Shown here: in pieces, positions 16,938-25,591 of the stretch
Numbering within the stretch: position 1 is the stretch's first letter
Layout: the number at the start of each line of letters is the position of its first letter
Source of the DNA: Herbaspirillum sp. CF444
GTDB lineage: Bacteria > Pseudomonadota > Gammaproteobacteria > Burkholderiales > Burkholderiaceae_D
Assembly: GCF_000282135.1 (NCBI RefSeq)
Contig: NZ_AKJW01000013.1
Coordinates: 1-37,224, forward strand
Direction: 5' to 3'
DNA length: 37,224 bases
Program-made: the position numbers and the translations under genes
The notes under the pieces: generated by a model
What the model saw: the letters and a program-made list of their open reading frames with translations, nothing else
What the model was told of the DNA's origin: nothing
Databases searched by the model: none

Positions 16938-17600
16938 TTATTTACGTGTGAAATGCAGGACCAGGCGATCGCCGAAGAACTGCAGTAACTGCACCAGTAC
17001 CACCAGGACCGCGACGGTGACGATCATCACCTCGGTCTGGAATCGTTGATAGCCGAAGCGAATGGCAAGGTCGCCCAGGCCGCCGCCGCCGATCACCCCC
17101 GACATGGAGGCATAGGACATCAGCGTGATGGCGGTGATCGTGACGGCCGCCAGCAAGCCCGGCAGCGCCTCCGGCAGCAAGGCGCCGAAGATGATCTGAT
17201 GCGTTCTTGCCCCCATGGCCTGACAGGCTTCGATCACGCCGCGGTCGATTTCGCGCAGGACGTTTTCAACCAGGCGGGCAAAAAACGGCGCGGTGCCGAT
17301 CACCAGCGGCGGGATCGCTCCTTCGACGCCGAGCGAGGTACCGACCAGCACCAGCGTCACTGGAATCAGCACGATCAGCAGGATCAGGAAAGGCACCGAA
17401 CGCAGCACGTTGATCACAAACGACAGCACGACGTAGACGCCACGCTGCGGAAGCAACTGCCGGCGCGCCGTGATGAACAGCAATATCCCCAGCGGCAGGC
17501 CGATCAGGACGGTGAAGAACAGCGATGCGCCGGTCATGACCAGCGTTTCCAGCGTGGCCTGCCAGACGTCGCTCCAGTCGACGACGGAAAAATCGATCAT
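16938..17600 (-). CDS. metI: D/L-methionine ABC transporter permease MetI
   Basis: A 220-residue inner-membrane permease with about five hydrophobic helices, the usual MetI length. Typical text includes the loop EACQAMGARTHQIIFGALLPEALPGLLA, whose GARTHQIIFGALLPEALP core couples to MetN, and SYASMSGVIGGGGLGDLAIRFGYQRF near the end. The start codon overlaps the metN stop as ATGA, and metQ begins 14 bp downstream. It forms the dimeric channel for methionine. Confidence 0.95.
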   Translation of the reverse strand: MIDFSVVDWSDVWQATLETLVMTGASLFFTVLIGLPLGILLFITARRQLLPQRGVYVVLSFVINVLRSVPFLILLIVLIPVTLVLVGTSLGVEGAIPPLVIGTAPFFARLVENVLREIDRGVIEACQAMGARTHQIIFGALLPEALPGLLAAVTITAITLMSYASMSGVIGGGGLGDLAIRFGYQRFQTEVMIVTVAVLVVLVQLLQFFGDRLVLHFTRK

Positions 17601-18607
17601 GACAGCACCTCGTGATGGATCCGATACCGGTCGAAATGCGCAAACACGCGACGGATGTCTTCCTCGCTGCCGTTGAGCTCCACCAGCAGCTGCCCGTATG
17701 GCGTGTCCTTGATGCGCGAGATCGTGCCTTGCAGGATCGTGATCAGGGCCTGCGTGGCGGCCGTGATATTGGTCAGGATCGGCTGGTAGGTGATGTCCCC
17801 GACGAAGGTCAGGCGCACCAGCTTGCCTTTGAACTGATCGGGTTGAAGGCCGGATTCATTGTCGAAGGTATGGCTCTCGGCAACCAGTTTCTGCGTCACC
17901 GGATGTTGCGGATGCAGGAATACCTCGGCCACCTTGCCGCTCTCGACGATGCGGGCGTCGTCGATGACGGCGACGCGGTCGCAGATGGTGCGGATGATTT
18001 GCATCTCGTGCGTAATCAGGACAATCGTCAGGCCGAGTTTGCGGTTGATGTCCAGCAGCAGCCGCAGGATGGCTTGCGTGGTTTCCGGATCGAGCGCGGA
18101 AGTCGCCTCGTCGCACAAGAGCAGATGCGGATAGTTGGCGAGCGCGCGGGCGATGCCGACGCGCTGCTTTTGTCCGCCCGACAGCTGGGAGGGATACTTG
18201 TCGCGATGATCGCTCAGACCGACCAGCTCCAGCAGTTCCGCCACGCGCTGGCGACGTTGCCCTGGCGTGTATTTTCCGGTGACCTTCAGCGGCCAGTCGA
18301 TGTTGGCGGCGACGGTCTTGGCGTTGAGCAGGTTGAAATGCTGGAAGATCATGCCGACGCGCTGACGCAGCTTGTGCAGATCGGCGCTGTCGAATTGCGT
18401 GATGTCTTCGTCTTCAATGAAGATGCGTCCCGAGGTCGGACGCTCGAGCAGGTTCAACGTACGGATCAGCGTACTTTTTCCTGCGCCGGAACGACCGATG
18501 ACGCCAAAGACTTCGCCTGCCTCGATCTGCAGGTTGATATCGGTCAGCGCTGTGATGTCCCGGTTGGCAACTTGATAGGTTTTATGGAGATGCTCGATGC
18601 GAATCAC
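17597..18607 (-). CDS. metN: D/L-methionine ABC transporter ATPase MetN
   Basis: A 336-residue ATPase. Walker A GRSGAGKS (38-45), signature LSGGQ (142-146), Walker B HLLLCDEA (161-168) and the switch His in LITHEMQII. Residues about 265-330 form the NIL (ACT-like) domain that binds methionine and inhibits transport when the internal pool is high. GVIGRSGAGKSTLIR and FNLLNAKTVAANI are typical of MetN. The gene is the first of metNIQ; the 216 bp upstream carry the candidate control element at 18680-18703. Confidence 0.95.
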   Translation of the reverse strand: MIRIEHLHKTYQVANRDITALTDINLQIEAGEVFGVIGRSGAGKSTLIRTLNLLERPTSGRIFIEDEDITQFDSADLHKLRQRVGMIFQHFNLLNAKTVAANIDWPLKVTGKYTPGQRRQRVAELLELVGLSDHRDKYPSQLSGGQKQRVGIARALANYPHLLLCDEATSALDPETTQAILRLLLDINRKLGLTIVLITHEMQIIRTICDRVAVIDDARIVESGKVAEVFLHPQHPVTQKLVAESHTFDNESGLQPDQFKGKLVRLTFVGDITYQPILTNITAATQALITILQGTISRIKDTPYGQLLVELNGSEEDIRRVFAHFDRYRIHHEVLS

Positions 18608-18823
18608 GGGATGACGGAGTGAATGGATGAATAAGATGAACGCAGTCTAGCAGCGCGAAAATGGTGCGTGAACGCATAAATACGCCGATGCATATTTGGT
18701 TTTGTAATAACCGTACGCCGAAAAACATCCTCCGCCCGGGCAGCACGCCATGCACATCCCGAAGCAAAGGAACGGGCGCCGCGAGCGGCGTGGCGCAACA
18801 GCGAAACGTGGCGGATACGCCGG
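18608..18823. promoter_or_regulatory. metNIQ upstream region with a shared sulfur-operon element
   Basis: No gene is supported in these 216 bp. ATACGCCG (18680-18687) followed by CATATTTGGTTTT (18691-18703) recurs, with 14 instead of 11 bp between starts, as ATACGCCG (25732-25739) and CATATTTGATTTT (25746-25758) upstream of the seven-gene thiol operon, in the same orientation to the minus-strand genes. I saw no SAM riboswitch fold by eye. CysB- or SsuR-type control is a guess. Confidence 0.45.
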
Positions 18824-20383
18824 CTATCCGGCAACCCTGAACGCGCTCAGCTCATCGTGCCGGCATTGCCCGATCAGGGCCGTCTCCCACGCCAGGTATT
18901 GTTCGGCGGCTGCGCGATTGCCTTCATGCCGGTCGTGCACGAAGAAGAGATAGTCGATGCGGTCGGCGTCGACCGGCAGCGCGCCGTAACTCCTGACCGG
19001 AAAACCTGCCGCCTTCAATGCCGTCAAACCTTCCGCCCACTCGATCCGCGGCACGCCGGCTTCACGCAGATCCTGCGCCGCCAAAGCCGCGACCGCTGCC
19101 GATTCTGCAATCAATATCGCCGTGGCCGGCAGGGATGGCAAGGACGCCAGGCGCGGCCGGATGGACCAGTGCGAGCCGGCGATATGCTCGCGCCTGAAAG
19201 CAGCGCTTGAACGGATGTCGATCAACAGTGCCGTGCCCTGCTCCAGTTGCCGGGCGACGTCGGCGGTGTCGGCCAATGCTATCGAGGACTGCACCGGGCT
19301 TGCTGCGGGCAACTGCAAGGCCGTTGCGATGCCGGACTCCAGCACCGCAACCTCGAATCCCAACTGATATAACCAGCTGGCGACCACGTTGGCGCGAACT
19401 TGTTCGTGATCGAGCAGGATCAGGCGGCTGTTGCGCACGCCCAGATACTGGTCGGTGGCCTGGATCAGTTGCCCGCCCGGAGCATGCACGGCACCTGGCA
19501 ATGTCTTGTCGGCGAACTCGCTTTCGGTACGGACATCGAAGACAAACGTGGTCCGCGCGCCGTCGTCTACCCACGCCTGCGCCTGCTCACGCGTGAGGAC
19601 CGGGATGGCGAAACGGCGACGCAGCAGCTCTGCGGCATCGCGCTCTTGCGACAGATCTTCCGGCGCCGCGTCGGGATAACGCTTGTTGCTGTCGTGCTCC
19701 AGCTGCAATCCGGCCAGATACCAGCCCTGCGTGCCGTTTTCCAGGGCGACGACGGGATTCGGCAGGTTCAGGTTGCGCAAGGTTTGCGCGCCCAAAATGC
19801 TGCGCGTGCGACCGGCGCAATTGATCACGATCGGCGTTTCTTCATCGTCCACCAGCGTGCGTATCCGATAGGCCAGCTCGCCGTTGGGGCAGCTCACCGA
19901 ACCGGGAATGGTCATTTTGCGATGTTCTTCGACGGTACGCCCGTCCAGCAGCGCAAACTTCTTGCCCGCCTTGCTCCAGGCGTGCAATTCATCCGCGCCG
20001 ATGTGCGGCGTGGCGTAAGCGTGCTCCACCAGTTCGCCGAAAGTCTTGGATGGCACGTTGACGCCTTTGAACACGGTGTACCCTGCCTCCGCCCAAGCCT
20101 CGATGCCGCCTGCCAAAACGTGAACGCGGGTATAGCCCAGTCCTTCCAGGCGACGCGCGGCCGTCCCCGACAAAACATCGCCATCGTCGATCAGCACCAG
20201 GCGCACATCCTTGCGCGGCGCCAGTCTGAGCACGTCGATTTCAAGCCGGCTGTACGGCAGCGGCACCGCGAAAAACAAATGTCCCTCGCCGAACTGCCCT
20301 GCTTCGCGAATATCGAAGAGTGCGATTTCCTGTTTATCCTGAAGCCATTGCTGGAGGATGCCGGGGTCTATGCTTGCTGACAT
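18824..20383 (-). CDS. Four-domain rhodanese-like sulfurtransferase
   Basis: A 519-residue cytoplasmic protein with four tandem rhodanese domains at about 5-105, 125-230, 262-358 and 370-465, then a 50-residue tail. Only domain 2 keeps a catalytic loop, INCAGRTRS with C189. The equivalent loops are IDDGDVLSG in domain 1, LDHEQVRAN in domain 3 and AESAAVAAL in domain 4, none with Cys. Rhodaneses carry sulfane sulfur as a cysteine persulfide; the other domains may serve in binding or scaffolding. It is the last gene of the minus-strand operon that begins at 25591, 40 bp after the beta-lyase, and would handle sulfur released by that enzyme or by persulfides. Confidence 0.88.
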   Translation of the reverse strand: MSASIDPGILQQWLQDKQEIALFDIREAGQFGEGHLFFAVPLPYSRLEIDVLRLAPRKDVRLVLIDDGDVLSGTAARRLEGLGYTRVHVLAGGIEAWAEAGYTVFKGVNVPSKTFGELVEHAYATPHIGADELHAWSKAGKKFALLDGRTVEEHRKMTIPGSVSCPNGELAYRIRTLVDDEETPIVINCAGRTRSILGAQTLRNLNLPNPVVALENGTQGWYLAGLQLEHDSNKRYPDAAPEDLSQERDAAELLRRRFAIPVLTREQAQAWVDDGARTTFVFDVRTESEFADKTLPGAVHAPGGQLIQATDQYLGVRNSRLILLDHEQVRANVVASWLYQLGFEVAVLESGIATALQLPAASPVQSSIALADTADVARQLEQGTALLIDIRSSAAFRREHIAGSHWSIRPRLASLPSLPATAILIAESAAVAALAAQDLREAGVPRIEWAEGLTALKAAGFPVRSYGALPVDADRIDYLFFVHDRHEGNRAAAEQYLAWETALIGQCRHDELSAFRVAG

Positions 20384-20423
20384 GGTAGAGGTAAGTGAAG
20401 GTGGCGGTTGAACGTAATGATAC

Positions 20424-21614
20424 TTAGCGGAAGACGGTGCGAAACGCCTGATCCAGATCGGCGATCAGATCGCGCACGTCTTCCAGTCCGACATGCAGGC
20501 GCACGACGGGCTTGTTTTCTGCAAGATAACTGTGCTCGGCCAGACGCGCCGGCGCGGCGATCTGCACCAGGCTTTCATAGCCGCCCCAGGAAGCGCCGAT
20601 GGCGTAGAGCTTGAGGGCATCCACGAATGCCCGCGCCTTCTCGCGCTCCTCTTCCCGGAAGGAAAACGACAGCAGGCCGTTGGCGCCGGAAAAATCGCGG
20701 CGCCACAATGCATGGCCGGGGTCGCCGGCCAGCGCCGGATAGAATACGCGTTGCACTTGCGCATGATCCTGCAGATAGTGCGCGACCTGCAAGGCATTGG
20801 CCTGATGCTGCGCCAGCCGGACCGGCAAGGTGCGCAGACCGCGCAAGGACAGATAGGCGTCGTCGGCACTGATCGTCAATCCCAGATTGTCGTAGGTTCT
20901 GGCGATGCAAGCGGCCAGCGCGGCGTCTTCCACTACTACCGCCCCCTGCATCACGTCGGAATGCCCGGAGATGTACTTGGTCGCCGCCAGCACCGAAACA
21001 TGGGCCCCGAGTTGCAGCGGCCTGTAAAGATAACCGGAGCCCCAGGTATTGTCGGCAGCCAGGATCAGATCATGCCGCTGCGCGATCTCAGCCAGCCTGG
21101 GCAGGTCGAGCACTTCGTACAGCAGCGAGCTCGGCGACTCCACGTACAGCAATCGGGTATTGGACCGGATATGCTCCTCGACATGCGACGCGCCGGGCGA
21201 GAAATAGCTCAGTTCGATGCCGAGCCGCTGCAGTACTTGCTGATCAAGACGCCGCAACGGTGCGTAGACGCTGTCCGACACCAGCGCATGATCGCCGGGC
21301 GACAGCAACGCCAGGAAAGTCAGGGAAATCGCCGACAAACCGGACGGCGTCAGGAAAGTCCGCGTTCCGCCTTCGAGCGCATTGATGGCGTCTTCCAACG
21401 CGCGGTGCGTTTCCATGCCATGCCGCCCGTAGGAGGTGACGGCCTCGCCGGCGGCGCGCCGGTGATGGAGGTCGTCGTAGGCATCGGTGCTGTCGAAGCG
21501 AACCGTGCTGGTGCGCACGACCGGCACGTTGACCGGCGCAATCCTGCCGTGAAACCGCGGCGACCCGGCGTGGATCAGTTGCGTGCGTAGTTGCTTGTGC
21601 AAATGCTTGCTCAT
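20424..21614 (-). CDS. metC: Cystathionine beta-lyase family (MetC type)
   Basis: A 396-residue PLP enzyme of the Cys/Met metabolism gamma family. SYGRHGMETHRALEDAINALEGG (SYGRHGMETH at 61-70) positions the neighbouring-subunit Tyr/Arg phosphate contacts; AADNTWGSGYLYRPL holds the PLP aspartate; AATKYISGHSDVMQG holds the Schiff-base Lys213. ATKYISGHSD is typical of proteobacterial MetC. The enzyme cleaves cystathionine, and often cysteine or cystine, by beta-elimination, giving pyruvate, ammonia and thiol or sulfide. Beside an importer and a cysteine-dioxygenase-like gene, a catabolic role (sulfide release from imported thiol amino acids) may be as likely as methionine synthesis. It starts 7 bp after the dioxygenase gene. 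Confidence 0.88.
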   Translation of the reverse strand: MSKHLHKQLRTQLIHAGSPRFHGRIAPVNVPVVRTSTVRFDSTDAYDDLHHRRAAGEAVTSYGRHGMETHRALEDAINALEGGTRTFLTPSGLSAISLTFLALLSPGDHALVSDSVYAPLRRLDQQVLQRLGIELSYFSPGASHVEEHIRSNTRLLYVESPSSLLYEVLDLPRLAEIAQRHDLILAADNTWGSGYLYRPLQLGAHVSVLAATKYISGHSDVMQGAVVVEDAALAACIARTYDNLGLTISADDAYLSLRGLRTLPVRLAQHQANALQVAHYLQDHAQVQRVFYPALAGDPGHALWRRDFSGANGLLSFSFREEEREKARAFVDALKLYAIGASWGGYESLVQIAAPARLAEHSYLAENKPVVRLHVGLEDVRDLIADLDQAFRTVFR

Positions 21615-21621
21615 GCGACCC

Positions 21622-22269
21622 TCAAGCCGCCTTCTCTTTTTGATTGAAGAAGGTCTTGTTGTAGTTGACGATGCGCCCTGTATCCGGCTCGATGCCGATG
21701 CGGCCGGACAAGGTGTCGAGCGGCCGTCCGTACAGATGGAAGTGCAGCGTCGGCTGATCGCCCTGTACGTGGATGCTGTGCAGATCGTCCGGCAGGAAAC
21801 TGATGGAGGTGCCCGGCTGCACGGTCAGCTCGCGCGTCAGGGAAATTTTCGCCTGTTCCGGATTGGAGCCGTCGTCGTCGCGCCGGTACAGGCGATTCAG
21901 CTCTTCTCCCTTGATCGCCACGATCACCGCCCAGGTATCGTGATTATGCGGAATCGTGGTTTTTCCGGGGATGATGGAATTGAGGTAGAGCGCGATGTCG
22001 TCCTTGTCGGTGTCCTTGTCGGTGTCCTTATTGGCGTATTCCTCCGCGCCTTCGCGGTTCAGGTAGTAACGCGTCGAGGTCTTGCCACTGGCCGCGTCTG
22101 GCGGCGGGAAGTCGGCGAAGCTGAACAGGTCTTCGCGCTGCGCCAGCTTCTGCAACACCGCGGTAATGGCTTGCAGGGATTCGCGCGTGACGCCGCGGCT
22201 GTTTTCGATGTGGCGGATTTCCGCCAGGGTCGCGGCCACTGCCGCTGTTCTCGTTGCCTTGTTTGTCAT
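21622..22269 (-). CDS. Cysteine dioxygenase-like thiol dioxygenase
   Basis: A 215-residue cupin of the cysteine dioxygenase type, which adds both atoms of O2 to a thiol to give a sulfinate using non-haem iron. The iron triad is visible: IPHNHDTWAVIVAI (H108, H110) and DDLHSIHV (H164). Substrate may be cysteine or a related thiol such as 3-mercaptopropionate. The start at 22269 (MTNKATRT) has AAGGACGG just upstream, better than the ATG 11 codons earlier. Residues 80-91 hold an acidic repeat, NKDTDKDTDKDD, from a 12-bp tandem repeat at 22001-22024. It lies between the importer ATPase and the beta-lyase gene in one operon. Confidence 0.84.
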   Translation of the reverse strand: MTNKATRTAAVAATLAEIRHIENSRGVTRESLQAITAVLQKLAQREDLFSFADFPPPDAASGKTSTRYYLNREGAEEYANKDTDKDTDKDDIALYLNSIIPGKTTIPHNHDTWAVIVAIKGEELNRLYRRDDDGSNPEQAKISLTRELTVQPGTSISFLPDDLHSIHVQGDQPTLHFHLYGRPLDTLSGRIGIEPDTGRIVNYNKTFFNQKEKAA

Positions 22270-22304
22270 GATCCGTCCTTTGCCGTCGGGTAAGAAAATC
22301 AATG

Positions 22305-23150
22305 TCAGACCGAAAATTTCAACCGGTCGAAACTGATGGGAGAAAACGTGTTCCTGGCCTGGCGCCTGCCGTCGCTTTCGCCATTCAGGGCGCGCGTGAG
22401 GAAGCTCCTGGTGCGCTCGCTGTCGGGATCGCTGAAGATCTTGTGCGCCGCACCGCGTTCGACGATCAGGCCGGCTTCGGTGAAATACACTTCATCGCTG
22501 ACCTCTTCCGCAAAACGCATCTCATGCGTCACCAGCACGCAAGTCATGCCGTCCTCCACCAGCTCGCGAATCACGGTCAGGACTTCGCCGACGGTCTCGG
22601 GATCGAGCGCGGAAGTCACTTCGTCGAACAGGATCAGTTCGGGCCGCATCGCCAGCGCACGCGCAATCGCAACGCGCTGCTGCTGGCCGCCCGACAACTC
22701 GCCGGGATAGGCGGACGCCTTGCCGCCCAGCTTGACGCGTTCGAGCAGATCATGCGCATCGCGGTGCGCGGCGGCCTTGTCTTTTCCGAGGATGCGGGTC
22801 GGCGCGATGACCAGGTTTTCCAGCACCGTCAGGTGCGGAAACAGATTGTATTGCTGGAACACGAAACCGACGCGCTTGCGCAGCGCGATCAGTTCGTTCT
22901 CGGACTTCAGCGCACGCACATCGGTGCCGTCGAGGAAAATGTCGCCGCTTTGCGGTTTCAGCAGGCCGGTGATGCAGCGCAGGATGGTGGATTTTCCGGA
23001 ACCGGACGGACCGATGATGGAAACGGCCTGGCCGCGGCGAACTTCCAGATCGATCCCCTTGAGCACGGCATTGCGGCCGAACGCCAGATGCACGTCGCGC
23101 AGTTCGACCAGCACGTTTCCGGCATCCGGCCTGGATTCAGATAAAGGCAT
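22305..23150 (-). CDS. Polar amino-acid ABC transporter ATPase
   Basis: A 281-residue ATPase of the GlnQ/HisP/TcyN class. Walker A GPSGSGKS (47-54), Q-loop FQQYNLFPHLTVLEN (from 98), signature LSGGQ (152-156), Walker B ELILFDE (171-177) and LVTHEMRFA with the switch His. I chose the ATG at 23148-23150 (MPLSESRPD), preceded by GAAAG, over one 17 codons upstream. The start overlaps the end of the permease gene by 14 bp. The downstream thiol enzymes suggest cystine, cysteine or another sulfur amino acid as substrate; that is inferred from context. Confidence 0.92.
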   Translation of the reverse strand: MPLSESRPDAGNVLVELRDVHLAFGRNAVLKGIDLEVRRGQAVSIIGPSGSGKSTILRCITGLLKPQSGDIFLDGTDVRALKSENELIALRKRVGFVFQQYNLFPHLTVLENLVIAPTRILGKDKAAAHRDAHDLLERVKLGGKASAYPGELSGGQQQRVAIARALAMRPELILFDEVTSALDPETVGEVLTVIRELVEDGMTCVLVTHEMRFAEEVSDEVYFTEAGLIVERGAAHKIFSDPDSERTRSFLTRALNGESDGRRQARNTFSPISFDRLKFSV

Positions 23151-23961
23151 ATTTTCTTTCCAGATGGTGCGTGAAGCGAGAGATCGGATAGCAGTAAACA
23201 AAGAACAGCAGCAAGGTCGTGAAATAGATCGCGACCGTAAAGTCCACCCGGTTCACCGTCGTGCTGGCGATCTGGGCGGTGTCCAGCAGATCGTGCACGC
23301 CCACCAGCGAGGCCAGCGCCGTGCCCATCGTGATGCTGGCGTACAGGTTCATCCAGGGCGGCAGCATGCGGCGCAGGCATTGCGGCAGAATGATCCAGCG
23401 CAACAGCTGGGTGCGGCGGAACGCCAATGAACTGGCGGCCTCCCACTGCGCGGCCGGAATCGACAGGATCGCGCCGCGGAAAATCTCGGCGACGTTGGCG
23501 CTGGCCGGCAATGCCAGCCCCAGCGTGACCTTGATCCAGTCCGGAAACGCCACATAGTGCGCGCCGAGATGCAGCTCGAACGGAAAGACGTAGGTCGAGA
23601 AGTAGATCAGGATCAGCATCGGCGCGTTGCGGAAGGTCTGCACGTACCAGTGCGTGAGCACTCTCACGACGCGCAGCGACGACAACTGCAATGCACCGAT
23701 GACCAGGCCCGCAAGCGTGCCGATGGCGATGGCCAGCACGCTGATCTGGACGTTGGCCAGCATGCCTCGCAGCAAGGCCGGCGACCAGGTAATCAGGTAC
23801 CCGACTACCGGCGCCTGCCATACGGCGGCCAAATGTATGAATGCCGCAACCGCAACGACGATGACTGCCGCCGGCAATATCCGCCGGGCCCGGTTTCGCT
23901 GTACGGGCTGCAGCAAGGGCAACGCCTCGCCGGCATGCATGTTTTGCGCGCTATCCGCCAT
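23137..23961 (-). CDS. Polar amino-acid ABC transporter permease (second)
   Basis: A 274-residue His/Glu/Gln-type permease. An unusually long N-terminal part (about 70 residues, with one hydrophobic segment near 30-55) precedes the core. The coupling loop is SSLAFRRTQLLRWIILPQCLRRMLPPWMN (core LRWIILPQCLRRMLPPWMN), followed by VGVHDLLDTAQI, typical of this family. It overlaps the upstream permease gene by 11 bp and the ATPase gene by 14 bp, so the three are translationally coupled. The two permeases probably form a heterodimer. Confidence 0.92.
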   Translation of the reverse strand: MADSAQNMHAGEALPLLQPVQRNRARRILPAAVIVVAVAAFIHLAAVWQAPVVGYLITWSPALLRGMLANVQISVLAIAIGTLAGLVIGALQLSSLRVVRVLTHWYVQTFRNAPMLILIYFSTYVFPFELHLGAHYVAFPDWIKVTLGLALPASANVAEIFRGAILSIPAAQWEAASSLAFRRTQLLRWIILPQCLRRMLPPWMNLYASITMGTALASLVGVHDLLDTAQIASTTVNRVDFTVAIYFTTLLLFFVYCYPISRFTHHLERKYAFI

Positions 23962-24694
23962 AACCCGGCATCCTCAGGTGTTGTTCCAGACGGCGCCCGG
24001 CGAGATTGACAAGATAGGTCAGCAGGCCGAAGAAAAGCAGCATCAGCAGCATCAGTTCCAGCACGTTGTCGCGCTGGGTCCAGATCATGATGGACTGGTA
24101 GGTTACATCGCCGACTGCGATGGCCGAGGCTACGGTGGTCATCTTGACGAGGTCCACGAGATTGTTGATGAGGCTGGGAAGCGCAAAGCGAAGCGCCAGC
24201 GGCAATTGCACCAGCAGCAATTGCCGGCGCCGGCCGAACCCCAGCGAAGACGCCGCTTCCAGCGTCACGGCCGGCACCGCCTGGATGCCGGCGCGCAAGG
24301 ACTCCGCGTGAAAAGCGCCCTTATGCAGGGAGATCACCGCCACCACCCAGATGAACGGCGTGAGCGGATTGCCACCGGTCGATTTGAGGGCCTGGGTGAT
24401 CAGCATGTTCAGCACCAGGAAGGCGCAATAGAGCTGGACCAGCGTCGGCGTGTTGCGCGTCACCTCCACAAATGCTCGCGCCCCGAACGCAATCCATCCG
24501 CGGCGCGACACCAGCATCGCCGCCAGCACGAATCCCGCCAGCAAGCTGAAGACGATGGTCGCAACCGACAGTTGTACGGTCACGACCAGGCCGTGCAGGA
24601 ACGACGCGCGTTCGTTTGCGGCGAGCAGGAAATCATAGTTCAGACCGATGCGTTTCAAGGCCGCGACGATGTTGCTCAACAGCTGTTCCATCAT
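23951..24694 (-). CDS. Polar amino-acid ABC transporter permease (first)
   Basis: A 247-residue inner-membrane permease of the His/Glu/Gln class. FVEVTRNTPTLVQLYCAFLV near 77-96 is the family hallmark before the coupling loop EAASSLGFGRRRQLLLVQLPLALR (core GFGRRRQLLLVQLPLALR). About five hydrophobic helices are present. It lies 15 bp after the binding-protein gene and overlaps the next permease. Paralogous to that permease, which points to a heterodimeric channel. Confidence 0.92.
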   Translation of the reverse strand: MMEQLLSNIVAALKRIGLNYDFLLAANERASFLHGLVVTVQLSVATIVFSLLAGFVLAAMLVSRRGWIAFGARAFVEVTRNTPTLVQLYCAFLVLNMLITQALKSTGGNPLTPFIWVVAVISLHKGAFHAESLRAGIQAVPAVTLEAASSLGFGRRRQLLLVQLPLALRFALPSLINNLVDLVKMTTVASAIAVGDVTYQSIMIWTQRDNVLELMLLMLLFFGLLTYLVNLAGRRLEQHLRMPGYGG

Positions 24695-24709
24695 GTGCGC
24701 GCGGCCGGA

Positions 24710-25591
24710 TCAGCTTTTCTTGAACTTGTCATGCAGTTCGACCAGCGCCGACGACGCCGGCGTGATGTTGAGCTTTTTTTCCGTGGTGATCAACCAGCCG
24801 CTTTTGTGCCAGCCCTGGATGATCTTGTCGATGGCGGCAACGGTATCCTGCTCGCCCTTGCGCGCCCACACCACCGAGTTGCCGGGAATGAGTTCAGGTG
24901 CGAGCGTGCGATAGTTCTTCCATTCCGGATTGCTGTTGGCGAGCGGGTACAGCAAGGTCGCATCGTGCACCGCCGCCACGCAGTTGCTGCCGCGCAGCGC
25001 CAGCAGGGATTCTGCGGAACTCTTGAATCCCTTCACGGTTGCGCCGTAATCCGCGGTCAGCGGCTTGGCGTAGTTGCTGCCTTGCGAGAGGCAGACTTCC
25101 TTGCCGCGCAGATCTTCCCAGCGCTGGATGCCGCTGTCTTTAGGCACGATGGCGACGCCGCCCACCTTATAGAACGGCGTGGGGGCAAACGACAGGATTT
25201 CATTGCGTTCCGGGGTCCATTCCATGCCGGCGATCAAGATGTCGACTTTGCCTTGCTGTAAAAGCTGTACGCGGTTCGAGGGCTGCACTTGTACGGTTTC
25301 CAGCTCGACACCCAACTTCCTTGCGATGTCCTGCGCCAGCTCCACGTTCCAGCCCAACGGTTTTTGATTGGACGGATCGATCGAGCCGAAAGGACCTCCC
25401 GAAAGCATGACGCCGACCACGATCTTGTGCCGTTGCCTGATCTTGTCCAGCGTGGCGTCGGCATGCGCCGTGCCTGCCAGAACACCCGTTGCAGCGAACA
25501 CCGCCGCTGCGCGTGCAACGGCATGGAAAGATGGAAGGAACGAGGTGACGACGGTTCGGCTGGTTGTCTTTTTTGTCATTTGCAAGGGCAT
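24710..25591 (-). CDS. Amino-acid ABC transporter substrate-binding protein
   Basis: A 293-residue periplasmic binding protein of the family 3 (polar amino acid) type, the first gene of the seven-gene operon. The long signal peptide (hydrophobic part about 14-42) ends near TAHA (44). LDKIRQRHKIVVGVMLSGGPFGSIDP opens the mature domain (core KIRQRHKIVVGVMLSGGPFG), with GWNVELAQDIARKLGVELE and ILIAGMEWTPERNEILSF, as in cystine- and glutamine-binding relatives. The start is either 25591 or 25579; neither has a good ribosome binding site. The neighbouring beta-lyase, dioxygenase and rhodanese suggest a sulfur amino acid ligand. Confidence 0.88.
   Translation of the reverse strand: MPLQMTKKTTSRTVVTSFLPSFHAVARAAAVFAATGVLAGTAHADATLDKIRQRHKIVVGVMLSGGPFGSIDPSNQKPLGWNVELAQDIARKLGVELETVQVQPSNRVQLLQQGKVDILIAGMEWTPERNEILSFAPTPFYKVGGVAIVPKDSGIQRWEDLRGKEVCLSQGSNYAKPLTADYGATVKGFKSSAESLLALRGSNCVAAVHDATLLYPLANSNPEWKNYRTLAPELIPGNSVVWARKGEQDTVAAIDKIIQGWHKSGWLITTEKKLNITPASSALVELHDKFKKS

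Noticed and set aside
18608..18823. SAM or other methionine riboswitch upstream of metNIQ
   Set aside because: No conserved core or terminator/anti-terminator pair could be recognised by eye; a covariance-model search would decide.
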